Part shown: positions 22,866-34,133 of the stretch, one piece after another
Numbering within the stretch: the first letter of the stretch is position 1
Layout: every line of letters begins with the position of its first letter
Assembly (NCBI GenBank): GCA_019009955.1
Contig: CM032233.1
Location: 15,185,001 to 15,249,000 of the forward strand
Direction: 5' to 3'
DNA: 64,000 nt
Source: Riptortus pedestris
Taxonomy: Eukaryota > Arthropoda > Insecta > Hemiptera > Alydidae
Position numbers and translations under genes: made by a program
Notes under the pieces: generated by a model
What the model was told of the DNA's origin: nothing
Database searches by the model: none
Seen by the model: the letters and a program-made list of their open reading frames with translations, nothing else

Positions 22866-23503
22866 TTAACTACATCCTTTGAATCCAAAGGACAAATTGG
22901 TCACAGGATTTGCTGGATAATTAGATTCTTCTTCGTTTACTTCCATAGGCTGGGGACTAATGGTCATCAGCTCTGTGGAAAAAGCCAAGCATTTTGTTTT
23001 GCCATCTACTATATCTACTAAGCTTTCTTCTAAGAATGCTTTATTATTTATATTCAGTGGCTTAAAAATTCCTAAACCACTGTTGGGAATTGGCCTAACA
23101 GGAAAATAGAACATAATTAAACCAGGCTTTAAAAAAAAAAAATCATTTTTATTTTCTATCGAAAATAACAATTGTTTAAACCCATTATTATACTCTAAAA
23201 TGTTTTTATTAAAATTAACATTTGCTTTTATTTTACACATGAACTCGTACCCTAAGAGAATGTCATATCTTTGAATAGAAACATTTTAATAAAGGAACTA
23301 TTTGGAAATATTTTATTGGTCGGACATAAACTATATTCAGTCACTTGTGCTTCGCCCACAGGTGTTTTTACAAAAAATATTTCTCTGAATCTACGCCAAT
23401 GAGGGGGTACTATTTCTGGATTGATATAATTTTTTAAAGATCCTGTGTCTATTAACCATTTCCTGCTTTCCTGGTCCAAAAAGTAAAGGAGTGATTTATC
23501 CAT
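22866..23503 (-). pseudogene. pol: Errantivirus protease region
   Basis: The frame 23503-23252 carries RKWLIDTGSLKNYINPEI, the D-T-G active-site triplet of retroviral aspartic protease, in the usual place upstream of RT. A frame change near 23245 leads to the frame 23240-22866, which links protease to RT. The start at 23503 is simply the first Met in the open stretch; the native polyprotein would enter from gag by frameshifting. Confidence 0.75.
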
Positions 23504-24150
23504 TGCCTTTAATTCAAATCTCTGTCCGGTGGCTTGTGAGGGTGGTGACTTCTCTCTAAAAAATGGTCTGTAAGTTTGTTTATTGTGTCTATCAATGTAC
23601 TAATTTGTTCTTGCATGTGTTGTAACTTGTTATCAGTTTCAGAATTATTTTGTTTATTTGACTCGACATATGTTATCTCATATGGAGAAATAACATTTTT
23701 ATTAGGCTAAGGTTGAATCGATTTCATAGAGACAGTATTTTGACTATTCCATTTGGGAACAGAGGGTTGTTTCACAAATGGTTGAGTTTGTTGGGAAAAG
23801 GGTTGCGTATTAAAAGGTCTTGGTTCAAAGGGTTGAGCAAAGTTTTGATTTGGTTGAATCTAGGGGGAGATATTTGATGAGAAAAATTGGAAATTCTAAA
23901 ATTATGTTTATGTGTGTCAATTTTGTTCATGACTTCCATAGTGTGGTTTAGTTTTAACTTTGATAATATAATGCTGCAGTCGTTTATTAATTTTGATCTA
24001 GCATCGTTTAAGTCTTGTATCTGTAGTATCTGCTCCTAGGGTAGGGTGTACACCGTGTATAAATGTCCGTACTAGTTGTAGTATCAGCTGGTCTAGTAGA
24101 GTGCCATTCACCTCGTCTAGTTTGTATCTGGTTACCACGGTAGTTCTTTT
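23504..24150 (-). pseudogene. gag: Errantivirus gag C-terminal remnant
   Basis: On the minus strand this reads as a Gln/Pro/Phe-rich chain (PNQNFAQPFEPRPFNTQPFS, then KWNSQNTVSMK) and ends in a Gln-rich coiled segment (LQHMQEQISTLIDTINK). In-frame stops occur near 23.7 and 23.86 kb. A second copy of the Gln/Pro segment lies at 40.73-40.96 kb. The 5' end is lost in sequence next to the (GA)n tract, so the matrix/capsid part and 5' LTR are missing. Confidence 0.6.
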
Positions 24151-24164
24151 TTCATCTAGCCTAT

Positions 24165-24562
<398 letters not shown>

Positions 24563-24572
24563 TATATATATA

Positions 24573-24708
24573 TATATTCGTCGGTTATCACTCTAGCTCG
24601 ATTTTAACCGTTTTATGTAAAAATGAATATCAAGTTCGTTAAATTCGAAATACCTCCGTTAGTTTGGTAACGATCAAACATAAATTACAACTGCTAGAGC
24701 GGTAACAG

Positions 24709-24710
<2 letters not shown>
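24573..24710. repeat. Element X body end, foldback copy
   Basis: A direct copy of the X body start (GTTATCACTCTAGCTCG-like) and an inverted copy (CTGCTAGAGCGGTAACAG) meet in the middle, giving a short palindrome between two (TA)n tracts. Confidence 0.6.

Positions 24711-24712
<2 letters not shown>

Positions 24713-24767
<55 letters not shown>
24713..24767. repeat. (TA)n tract
   Basis: About 55 bases of TA between an X fragment and the palindromic Penelope-like element. Confidence 0.95.
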
Positions 24768-24772
<5 letters not shown>

Positions 24773-24837
24773 GCTGATGTTTTCGTGTTGTTCTTTTCGG
24801 AGCTTTGGTCAATGTTGGTGAAATGAATCTTAGTTTA

Positions 24838-24880
24838 TGCCAATATTTCGAGAATTTTTATTTTCTCTTCCTCAGGGCTG
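24838..24880 (-). ncRNA. Hammerhead-ribozyme-like motif, left arm
   Basis: Mirror copy of the motif at 25281-25323, same core and stems, in the opposite orientation. Confidence 0.6.
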
Positions 24881-25280
24881 TAAAAATTACATGTACTACA
24901 TTATAATATTGAACATTGGTGTTATACATTTTTTCCTTATTGTTACTTACCAAGACTAAATATATTTACAGACTAGTATACATTCTTATTGCACTATGAC
25001 TAGGGTTATAGTAACCTTCCTTGTTTTGTTTACATAGCAGGGTCACAGCCTTTTGTATGTTTTATATATTTATAGTATGGTGTATTTGTTTGTTAAACTA
25101 TATTATAATTGTTGTACTGTGGTTCTTATATTATTTTACAATAGTGCATAGCAATAACCATTGTATACTAGTCTGTAAATATATTTAGTCTTGGTAAGTA
25201 ATAATAAGGAAAACACACCCTTTTATAACAATGTATAACACCAATGTGCTATATTATAATGTAGTACATGTAATTTTTAC

Positions 25281-25323
25281 AGCCCTGAGGAAGAGAAAAT
25301 AAAAATTCTCGAAATATTGGCAT
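25281..25323 (+). ncRNA. Hammerhead-ribozyme-like motif, right arm
   Basis: Order: GCC, CTGAGGA (CUGANGA core), a GAGAA...TTCTC hairpin as stem II, GAAA, TA, TT, GGC. Stem I forms from GCC with GGC. The two-base self-complementary TA is a stem III of the very short Penelope type. The core bases expected for cleavage are all present. Confidence 0.6.
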
Positions 25324-25402
25324 TAACTAAGATTCATTTCACCAACATTGACCAAAGCTCCAAAAAGAACAACACACCACACATATATATATATATATAT
25401 AT

Positions 25403-25596
25403 ACTAGCTCAGATACCCGGCTTCGCTCGGGAATTCATTTGAGGCTGAATGGTGATGGTATATTTTTGGCATGGCTTTACTTTGCACAATATTTTGACAT
25501 TTACCCGTTCCAGTGTTTAGGGTTAATACCCGTTGTTGGCATTTGTTAATAATGAAATTATTTTTTTATGATAGACTTCACTGTCCTGCATATTGT
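25403..25596 (-). mobile_element. Helitron 3'-end fragment
   Basis: On the minus strand it ends with the hairpin CCCGAGCGAAGCCGGG, a short spacer and CTAG before T, the canonical Helitron 3' terminus. It is fused at about 25597 to an oppositely oriented copy. Confidence 0.7.
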
Positions 25597-27652
25597 CATA
25601 TTTCCACATGACATAGACATCATAACTGCATTTTGTTTCTTTGGTGTCTGTTTGTTTGTTTGTTTATTTGTTTGTTTGTTTGTTACCTGTTACCCTTGAA
25701 CCGAATTTTATGAAACTTGGTATGTGTATTACTACTAACCCAACTTAGACTTTAGGCTATATTAATATTCTCTGAGACGAACAGGAGTGGGGGTTATAAG
25801 GGAGGCCTGAAATTAAAAATAGCGATATTTCGTTTCCTATTAGTTTTTTGGCAAATATGCATATAGCAAACGTTGTTTATTTTGTTATTTAGAGTAACTT
25901 TTGTTATATGCATTTTTGCCGAATACGGAAGCATAAATGAGTTATACGTTATAAACTAAAGCGGGAGTCCACAATTTTATTTGGCACTAAAGACTCAACC
26001 GAATTAAACCAAACTCGGTATGTGAATTAGTACTAACGCTTTCATTATAATAAGCTATACTAACATTTCTAGGGACGGGCAGGAGTGGGGGCTATAAGGG
26101 ACGCCTGAAATTAAAAATAGCAATATTTCTTTTTCTACTATAACAGGTTTTTCTGCAAATATGCACATGACAAAAGTTGTTTATTTTGTTATTTAAAGTA
26201 ACTTTGGTTATGTTCACTTTTGCTGCATAACATAAACGAGATATGCGTTAAAATCTAAAGCGGAACCAAACCATTATTGTTGAGCTCAAACAATTGAACC
26301 GATTTAAACAAAAACTATGGGCTGTATGGCGAATTAGCATTAATTCTTTCCATGATTAATAAGCTATATTAAAATGTTTAGGTTCAAAACGGAATGGGGG
26401 TTATAAGACAGCCCTGAGATAAAAATTCGCAATTTTACATTTTCTATTTTTTTTTTTTTTTTTTGGCTAACGTGCACGTAGCAAAAGTATGTTTACTTTT
26501 GTTATTTAAAGTATCTTTTTGTGTATTCTCCACTTTGTTTTGTCCGTAAATGAAGTTAACACGGCATGTACGCTAAAATCCATTGGCGGGGGAGTCATTA
26601 ATTTTATTAGTGCTTATTAAAGTGTTTTTAATAAATGGATATTATGACAAAAGACTTTATGTTTAGGTCTTACTGATAGTTGCAAGTATAGGATTCGGAT
26701 TAGTGAGCTTACAAATCTCCGTCGCCTCCTCATTTATATTTATTTTATTTTTTTCGCCTATAAACTTTTTTATTTATTTACTAATAGAATAAAAACTATA
26801 AGAGCATTTCCTGGTATTTAATATATGCCTTCGATAATAATGAATGTTTAAAATGTATTACTTGACTAGGTTGCAATACACTAGGTTGCAGGGGTCTTAG
26901 TTCAGGCAGGGGGGGGGGCTCTCTTCCCCTCATCTAGCTCTTTGAAGATAAATGAAAATTATGTTTATGGGATCTATTATTTAGGATTTCCATCACCAGG
27001 GAGATAAAATTATTAAAATAATATTCTTGAAAGAATCAATATTTTTCTAAAAGAAGAAAACAAACGATGATAACGAAAACGCCACGACGCCCTGCGCTCC
27101 TATCAAAAAACGCCGATAACGGCACCACGAACGAACGGAAGAAAAAAAAACGCACGCGCTCCTGCGAGAGCGGAAAATGGAGGGGGTGAGGTAAAAATTG
27201 ATTTTAGAGTATTTCCTGTGGAATGCTGCCACGACGGCAAGTGATTTCCACTGAGGCTTACTAAATAACGAATATAAGATCTTATGTATAAAACTATGCT
27301 AAAACTCTATGTGCTTGGTTATGATTTTTGGCAGGAAAATATGTTCATTATAAATGACAAATTTAAATTGTGAAAAATGCTACACCATTGATTATGGTTT
27401 GAATTAATCAAAAACCGTGAGTCAAAAAGTCGTGAGGGATAAATTATGAACCCATTTTCATATATTCTTCAAAACTAAAATCACTATTCTATTAACCCTG
27501 AAAGTTTACACTTTAGGATTGGGTGTTTTGAAAAAACAATACATCAGGTGGAGGAAAGTGCCAATTGTACAACATTGAAGTCTTGCTAATAAAATACAAC
27601 TCATTAGTCAGTCAGCAATGATTTTCCCGGGGCATGCGCCGGGTACCGTAGC
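25597..27652 (+). mobile_element. Helitron, plus-oriented, 5' end clipped
   Basis: Begins inside the 5' region (CATGACATAGACATC, GTTTG repeats). It carries two to three of the roughly 300-base internal monomers (AGGAGTGGGGGTTATAAG-type) and ends with CCCGGGGCATGCGCCGGG, a spacer and CTAG before T. A GC-richer stretch at 27040-27190 is unique to this copy. No Rep/helicase coding, so it is non-autonomous. Confidence 0.7.
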
Positions 27653-27701
27653 TAGTATATATATATATCTATATCTATAAAAATATATATATATATCTAT
27701 A

Positions 27702-28357
27702 TATATATAAAATTGAAACCTCTGCCTCTGTCTGTACATTGATTTTTTTTCTCCGGCGAATTTCACGATAACTTTTCGTTTTCAACCAAGTCTTAGACAC
27801 CATAAAAAACTGCATTTTGTTTCTTTGGTGTCTGTTTGTTTTGTTTTTTTGTTTATTTGTTTGTTTGTTTATTAGTTTGTTTGTTTGTTTGTTTGTTACC
27901 TTTTCAACGCATAAACGGCTGGAAAACCGAATTTTATGAAACTTGGTATGTATATTACTACTAGCCCAACTTAGACTTTAGGCTATATTAATGTTCTCTA
28001 AGACGAACAGGAGTGGGGGTTTAAAGGGAGGCCTGAAATTAAAAATAGCGATATTTCATTTCCTATTGCTTTTCTCAGCAAAGTATGCTCATAACAAAAG
28101 TTTGTTTATTTTGAAATTTAGAGTAACTTTTGTTATATGCACTTTTGCCGTATACGGAAGTATAAATGAGTTATACGCTAAAAACTATAGCGGGAGTTCA
28201 CAATTTTATTTGGCATAAAAAACTCAACCGAACTAAACCAAACTCGGTATGTGCATTAATACTAACGATTTCCTTATAATAAGCCATACTATCATTTATA
28301 TGACGAAAAGTTATCGTGAAATTTCCCGAAAAAAATCACTCTACAGACAGAGTTTAC

Positions 28358-28364
<7 letters not shown>
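27702..28364. mobile_element. Two Helitron 5' ends joined head to head
   Basis: A plus-oriented 5' end starts at about 27702 (TCTATATATATATAAAATTG). A minus-oriented 5' end closes at about 28364. The join is near 28292, in the middle of an internal monomer. Neither copy has a 3' terminus. Confidence 0.6.

Positions 28365-28416
<52 letters not shown>
28365..28416. repeat. (TA)n tract
   Basis: About 52 bases of TA between two Helitron copies. Confidence 0.95.
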
Positions 28417-28417
<1 letters not shown>

Positions 28418-29624
28418 TAGCTCAGATACCCGGCTTCGCCCGGGAATTCATTTCAGGCTGAATGGTGATGGTATTTTTTAGCAGGCTTTACATTGTACAA
28501 TATTTTGACATTACCCGTCCCAGTGTTTAGGATTGATACCCGTCGTTGCCGTGGATTTGCTAATAATAGAATTATTTGTTCGATAAGGCTTCACTGTCTT
28601 CGATGTTTTTATATTTCCCGTCTCTTATTCATGTAAATATGGTGAATTTTTATTTCAGGCGTCCCTTATAACCCCCCTCCAGTTCGAACCTAAAGATTTT
28701 TTATTAAATTATAAATCATGGGGAAGACAATAACGCTAATTGGACATACCGAGTTTTTTTAAGTTCGGTACAGCCGATAGTGCCCAATAAAATTGTTGGC
28801 TCCCGCTAAAGTTTTAATGTATAACGCTTTTATACATAGGAATACGGACAAAAGTGATATATAACAAAAGTTACTCCAAAATAACAAAAAAGTAGAACAA
28901 ATTTTGTTATGATTTTATATTTGCGGAATAACCTAAAAGGAAACGAAATATCGCTATTTTTAATTTCAGGCTTCCCTTATAACCCCCACTCCTGCCGGTC
29001 CATAGGAAATTTTGGTATGGGCTTATTATTTAATGAAGGCCTCATTGCTAATGACACAGACCGGAGTTTTATTTTTTTCGGGTGAGTGTTTTTTGGCTAA
29101 ATAATATTGTTGACTCCCGCTATAACTTTTTAGCGTATAACGCATTTAAACTTCGGCATACGACAAAAGTTGTGTATATAACAAAATTTGTTACTCTATA
29201 ATTACAAAAATAAACACCTGTTTTTATGTCCATATTTTACGAAAAACCAATAGATAAAGAAATATTGCTATTTTTAATTTCAGGCTTCCCTTATAACCAC
29301 CAACTCCTGTTCGTCTCAGAAAAAAATTAATATAGACTAAAAGTCTAAGTTGGGTTAGTTCTAATATACTTTACAAGTTTCATAAAATTCGGTTTAGGCC
29401 GTTTATGCGTGGGACAAATGGACCCCCCCCACACAAAAAACAAACAAACAAACAAACAAAAACAAACCAAAAACAAACAAAACAAAAACAAACAAAACAA
29501 ACAAACATACACGAAAGAAACAAAATGCAGATATGGTGTCTATGACATGTGAAACGAAAAGTTATCGTGAAATTTCCCGAAAAAAATCAATGTACAGACA
29601 GAGGTTACAATTTTATATATATAT
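28418..29624 (-). mobile_element. Non-autonomous Helitron, both ends present
   Basis: Minus orientation. The 3' end at 28418 has hairpin CCCGGGCGAAGCCGGG, spacer and CTAG before T. The 5' end near 29624 has the AAATTGTAACCTCTGTCTG stretch preceded by an AT-rich terminus. Internal monomers of about 300 bases have degenerate borders at CCCCCACTCCTG. No coding. Confidence 0.75.
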
Positions 29625-29632
29625 TGATATAC

Positions 29633-31229
29633 TAGCTTAGATACCCGGCTTCGCTCGGGAATTCATTTGAGGCTGAATGGTGATGGTATATTTTTGGCAA
29701 GGCTTTACATTGCACAATATTTTGACATTTACCCGTTCCAGTGTTTAGGGTTAATACCCGTTGTTGGCATTTGTTAATAATAAAATTATTTTTTTTATGT
29801 AAAACTTCACTGTCTTGCATATTGTCATATTTCCCGTCTCCTGTGCATTATGCATAGATTTGAATTATTAAGGAGAAAATATTGATATACATTTGAATTA
29901 ATTTTTTCAGGTGAGGTACCTGGTAGTTCATATTGAAAAGAAGTGTTGAGCAAATTTCTCTAAATAACAAAATAAACAACTTTTGATATGTGCATATTTG
30001 CCGAAAACCCAATAGGAAATCATTATTATTAATTTCATGCCTCCCTTATAACCACCACTCCTGCCCGTCCCTAGAAATGTTAGAATGGCTTATTATAAGG
30101 AAGGCGTTAGTGCTAATACACATAATGAGTGTTTTATTTAGTTCGGTTGAGTCTTTTGTGCCAAATAAAATTGTTGTCTCCCGCTATAATTTTTAGCGTA
30201 TAACGTCTTAATATTTCGGTATACGATGATAGTGTATATAAAAAAAAAAGTTTCTCTAAATAACAAAATAAACAACTTTTGTTATGTGCATATTTGCCGA
30301 AAATGCAATAGGAAGCGAAATATCACTATTATAAATTTCAGGCGTTCCTTATAACCCCCACTCCTGCCCGTCCCTAGAAATGTTAGTATAGCTTATTATA
30401 ATGAAGGCGTTAGTACTAATTCACATAACCAGTTTGGTTTAATTCGGTTGAGTTTTTAGTGCCAAATAAAATTGTGGACTCCCACTTTAGTTTATAGCGT
30501 ATAACTCATTTATGCTTCCGTATACGGCAAAAGTGCATATTACAAAAGTTACTCTAAATAACAAAATAAACAACTTTTATTCTGTGCATATTTGCTGAAA
30601 AAGCAATAGGAAACGAAATATCGCTATTTTTAATTTCTGGTCTCCCTTATAACCCCCACTCCTGCCCGTCCCTAGAAATGTTAGTATGGCTTATTATAAG
30701 TAAATCGTTAGTATTAATTCACACAGCGAGTTTGTTTTAGTTCGGTTGAGTCTTTTATGCCAAATAAAATTGTGGACTCCCGCTATAGTGTTTAGCGTAT
30801 AACTCATTTAAACTTAGGTATACGACAAAAGTGTATATAACAAAAGTCACTCCAAATAACAAAATAAACAACTTTAGTTATGTTTATATTTGCGGAAAAA
30901 CCAATAGGAAACGAAATATCGCTATTTTTAATTTCAGGCTTCCCTTATAACCCCCACTCCTGTTTGCCTCAGAGAAAATTAATATAGCCTAAAGTCTAAG
31001 TTGGGTTAGTAGTAATATACATACCAAGTTTCATTAAATTCGGTTCAGCCGTTTATGCGTGAAAAGGTAACAAACAAACAAACAAACAAACAAACAAACA
31101 AACAAACAAACATACACGAAAGAAACAAAATGCAGATATGGTGTCTATGACATGTGAAACGAAAAGTTATCGTGAAATTTCGCGAAAAAAATCAATGTAC
31201 AGACAGAGGTTACAATTTTATATATATAT
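29633..31229 (-). mobile_element. Non-autonomous Helitron, full length with internal tandem monomers
   Basis: Minus orientation, both termini clear: 3' hairpin and CTAG at 29633, and 5' TCTATATATATATAAAATTG preceded by A at 31229. This is the A/T insertion rule of canonical Helitrons. Internal units recur about every 300 bases (CCTGCCCGTCCCTAGAAATG at about 30060, 30363 and 30661). There is no Rep or helicase. It sits directly beside the copy at 28418-29624, separated only by a short AT tract. Confidence 0.8.
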
Positions 31230-31237
31230 AGATATAT

Positions 31238-31358
31238 GAACGGACCTCATTTTCGTCATCTCCTGGGTAGGTTTGATGGACATTTGAAGAAATGTTTCGA
31301 AAATCTCGTCACGAGTAAGATCTCAATAACTGATTTCCTTTAAGGGAAATCGACTAAT
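31238..31358 (-). repeat. Element X, palindromic end (block B)
   Basis: Reads GAACGGACCTCATTTTCGTC onward to the TTTCCTTTAAGGGAAAT palindrome, in minus orientation. The Helitron at 29633-31229 abuts it, inserted in the TA tract that X normally carries here. Confidence 0.75.
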
Positions 31359-32105
31359 AGTATGTCATCTGTATTTAGCAGGTTGGCTATCTGCTTCATT
31401 CACGCAACCATGGCAAACATTTATGTAATCTGAACACACTCGTTAACTTATTTGTAACCATTAAATTAGCCATAATTCATATGCTGCTGTTGTCATAATT
31501 GGTATTAAATTAGTCCCATTTAAATTTATACAATTCATTATATTTTAAAAATGAAACAAAAATTCGTACACATTAAATGGCTCCTATTGATTATTTGTAT
31601 AACTTATAATGTGTTTTTTTCTGAAAAAATAAATCTTTATTTAAGGTACTTAAAAAATCCAAGGTAAACATAAAGTGGGAAGATTGTTTTTCGCAGTCAA
31701 TGGCCGACAGGTAGGAGGTTTCACAGGATAACTATATTCTAATGGCTGGTATGCTAAGAATGTTTAAGCTCTTCCTAGGTCATGTTATCCTAATAGCAAT
31801 AGCAATTATTCAATTAAACAATACATGAATAGCTCATCAAAAATGACATCTTAATTGATTTAATTGCTAACTGTGTAATAATTCTGAGCAATTAAAATTA
31901 TAATATTTATGACCTAATTGTTTTATACTAGGGAAGCATGAGTTAATAGGAGCTTATTATGAGAAAACTGGGAAATCGTCCATTTTCAAGCTCAATAAGG
32001 GAGTGACTAATGAGTGACTCAAAGGAGGCTGGCTCCAGGTCTGACTAAGAGGCAGACTCCAGGTATGGCTCATTCAGTGATAACTCTTCCTCCATTCTCT
32101 GGGAA
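31359..32105. other. No gene seen
   Basis: AT-rich sequence with no recognised coding frame or repeat end. Confidence 0.5.
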
Positions 32106-32802
32106 GGGAGAGAGTGAGGGAGGGAGAGGGAGAGAGGGAGAGGGTGAGGGAGAGAGGGAGAGGGAGAGAGGGAGAGGGAGAGAGAGAGAGAGAGAGGAGA
32201 GAGGAGAAGAGTATGAGGGGAGGAGAGAGAGAGAGACGAGAGGAAGAGAGAGAGAGGGAGAGGGAGAAGAGAGGAGGAGAGAGAGAGAGGAGGAGAGAGA
32301 GGGAGAGAGAGAGAGGAGAGAGGAGGGGCAAGAGAGAGGGAGAGAGGAGAGAGGGGAGAGGGGGAGGGCAGAGAGAGAGGGAGAGAGAGGGGGAGTGAGA
32401 GAGAGGGGGAGGGGAGAGGGGGGATTGAGAGAGGTGGAGAGAGAGAGGGGAGAGAGAGAGTGAGAGGAACAAAAGGGGATGAGAGTAGAGAGATGGAGAG
32501 GTGGGAGAGAGAAGAGAGAGAGAGAGAGAGACGATGAGAGAGAGGAGATGAGAGGAGAGGAGAGAGAGTGAGGGAGAGAGATGAGAGAAGGGAGAGAGGA
32601 GAGAGACGAGAAGAGAGAGAGAGAGAGGAGAGGAGGGAGCAGAGAGAGAGAGAGGGAGAGAGAGAGAGAGAGAGTCGAAGAGAGGGGGAGGAGGGAGAGA
32701 GAGGGAGAGAGACGAGATGAGAGAGAGGAGAGAAGAGAAGAGAGAGAGAGAGAGAGTCGACGAAGAGAGAGAGAAGAGATCGAGAGGAGAGAGAGAGAGG
32801 AG

Positions 32803-32844
<42 letters not shown>
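32106..32844. repeat. Long imperfect (GA)n purine tract
   Basis: About 740 bases, almost purely purine on the plus strand, with GAGGGA, GGAGAG and ACGAGA variants. The long open frames on both strands are low-complexity artefacts. The right edge passes into element X body sequence where X elsewhere has AAAAGAAAGATCAAG. Confidence 0.95.
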
Positions 32845-32850
<6 letters not shown>

Positions 32851-33012
32851 TATCAAGTTCGTTACTGGTTGAAATCAGAGAAAAATCGAAAAATCTCCGA
32901 TATTATGCGTCGGATCGAGACATTGTATAGAATCAATCTTATTGCAAATTAAATTTACTATAAATATTGTTGTATACATTTATTCTGTATCTTGAATATT
33001 AACCGAGATTGA
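32845..33012 (+). repeat. Element X body fragment (block C)
   Basis: ATCAAGTTCGTTACTGG, then CGTCGGATCGAGACATTGTA, then TCTTGAATATTAACCGAG. It is clipped at left by the purine tract. Confidence 0.75.
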
Positions 33013-33072
33013 AGTTCCTATGTGTTTCATTTTTCATTCTGGAAAGAAGTAGAGTTATAGCATGATTTTAAT

Positions 33073-34081
33073 CATGGTGTACTTAAGTTCACCCTGGCCA
33101 AATACCAACAAATTTGCTCAAGGGGCATGATTTATTATTATTTATTATTTCTTACTTTTACCATTTTAATTAACAGATACATATAAAAGTCGAGGTGACA
33201 AGATTTTTCTCTTTGTTACCAAAATTTAGTATCACTTCTGATGGAGAAGAAAGCAAGAATGAAGGAGAAAATGCACACGGATGCCCCAAAATGGATGAAG
33301 GAAATTTTAAAATTGAAATGAATGAAGTATTGGAACATTTCAATATTGAGGGTTAAAGAGGGAAGAGGATGTTATGAAGAATATGTTGATAACAAAAAGT
33401 GTATCAACTTGATTAAATGGTACGACAACAAAGTGTTGACCTTAGTGACATGTTCGTTGCACTTTGTAGAACAGGTTACTGCTCCCACAAATATTACATG
33501 AACATTTTCAGCTAATAATTGGATTTGGTGGTTAATAACGCATTGCTATTGTACAAAAAGAACACCCCAAAAAAATTGGCTTTAAAACAATTTCGAATTC
33601 AAATTGCAGAGGAAATTCTGCTGCACCAGCGAGCTAAAAGGTCTAGTGGAGACAGGGCCACCAATTGCAGCCAAGAACTGCTGCAGGTCTCATAGCCGAG
33701 ACTTGATGGGATGCACCATTGTCAAGTATTCACTACAAAAGGAAAGTGTAGACTTTATCACCAAAATCAAAGGGTTGTTTTATGCCGAAAGTGTATTGTG
33801 AGACTTTGTAACACCCGTGAAAGTTGTTTTCTTGAATGAATGGAAGGTTTAATGATATTTTTGACGGATTTATATTTTGTTTACAATGTACTTATTTTTT
33901 ATTTACAACACGTTTCTTTTATTACCTAACAAATTATTTAATTACATTTTTAGAAACTATGTCAGTTTATTAACATAACTTACAGACACCACCATTGATT
34001 TACGGTGATTGACCAGAGTGTACTTAAAGACACCGCTAAAGTTTTAGGGTAACTGACCAAAGTGTTCTTAAAGACACCATG
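33073..34081 (+). mobile_element. piggyBac-like element, internally deleted, with C-terminal coding relic
   Basis: Ends CATGGTGTACTTAAGTTCAC (33073) and, inverted, CATGGTGTCTTTAAGAACAC (34081) are matching terminal repeats, with a second internal copy near 34010. Between them plus frames read KEKMHTDAPKWMKEI, then CYEEYVDNKKCINLIKWYDN, then WWL with NALLLYKKNTPKK, then CRKCIVRLCNTRESCFLEW in several frames. These are the last domain and Cys-rich end of piggyBac transposases, whose role is TTAA-directed cut-and-paste. The N-terminal half is missing. Flanking TTAA is degenerate. Confidence 0.7.
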
Positions 34082-34133
34082 TAATATTTTTGTTCAGAAA
34101 AAAAAAATTAAGTAAAACCTTATATATTCTATT

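Larger units (their letters stand above)
24768..25385. mobile_element. Palindromic Penelope-like terminal repeat pair
   Basis: Arms of about 230 bases at 24774-25005 and 25150-25383 are inverted repeats (outer part TTTGGTCAATGTTGGTGAAA; inner part CTTGGTAAGTAATAATAAGG and its complement). Each arm carries a hammerhead-like motif. No RT or GIY-YIG coding is left. It is flanked on both sides by (TA)n. Penelope-like elements are known for inverted terminal repeats carrying hammerhead motifs; this copy consists of repeats alone. Confidence 0.6.

Noticed and set aside
32074..32952. Long open frames of 90-260 codons on both strands
   Set aside because: They are low-complexity Arg/Glu/Gly or Ser/Leu translations of a (GA)n tract, present on both strands.
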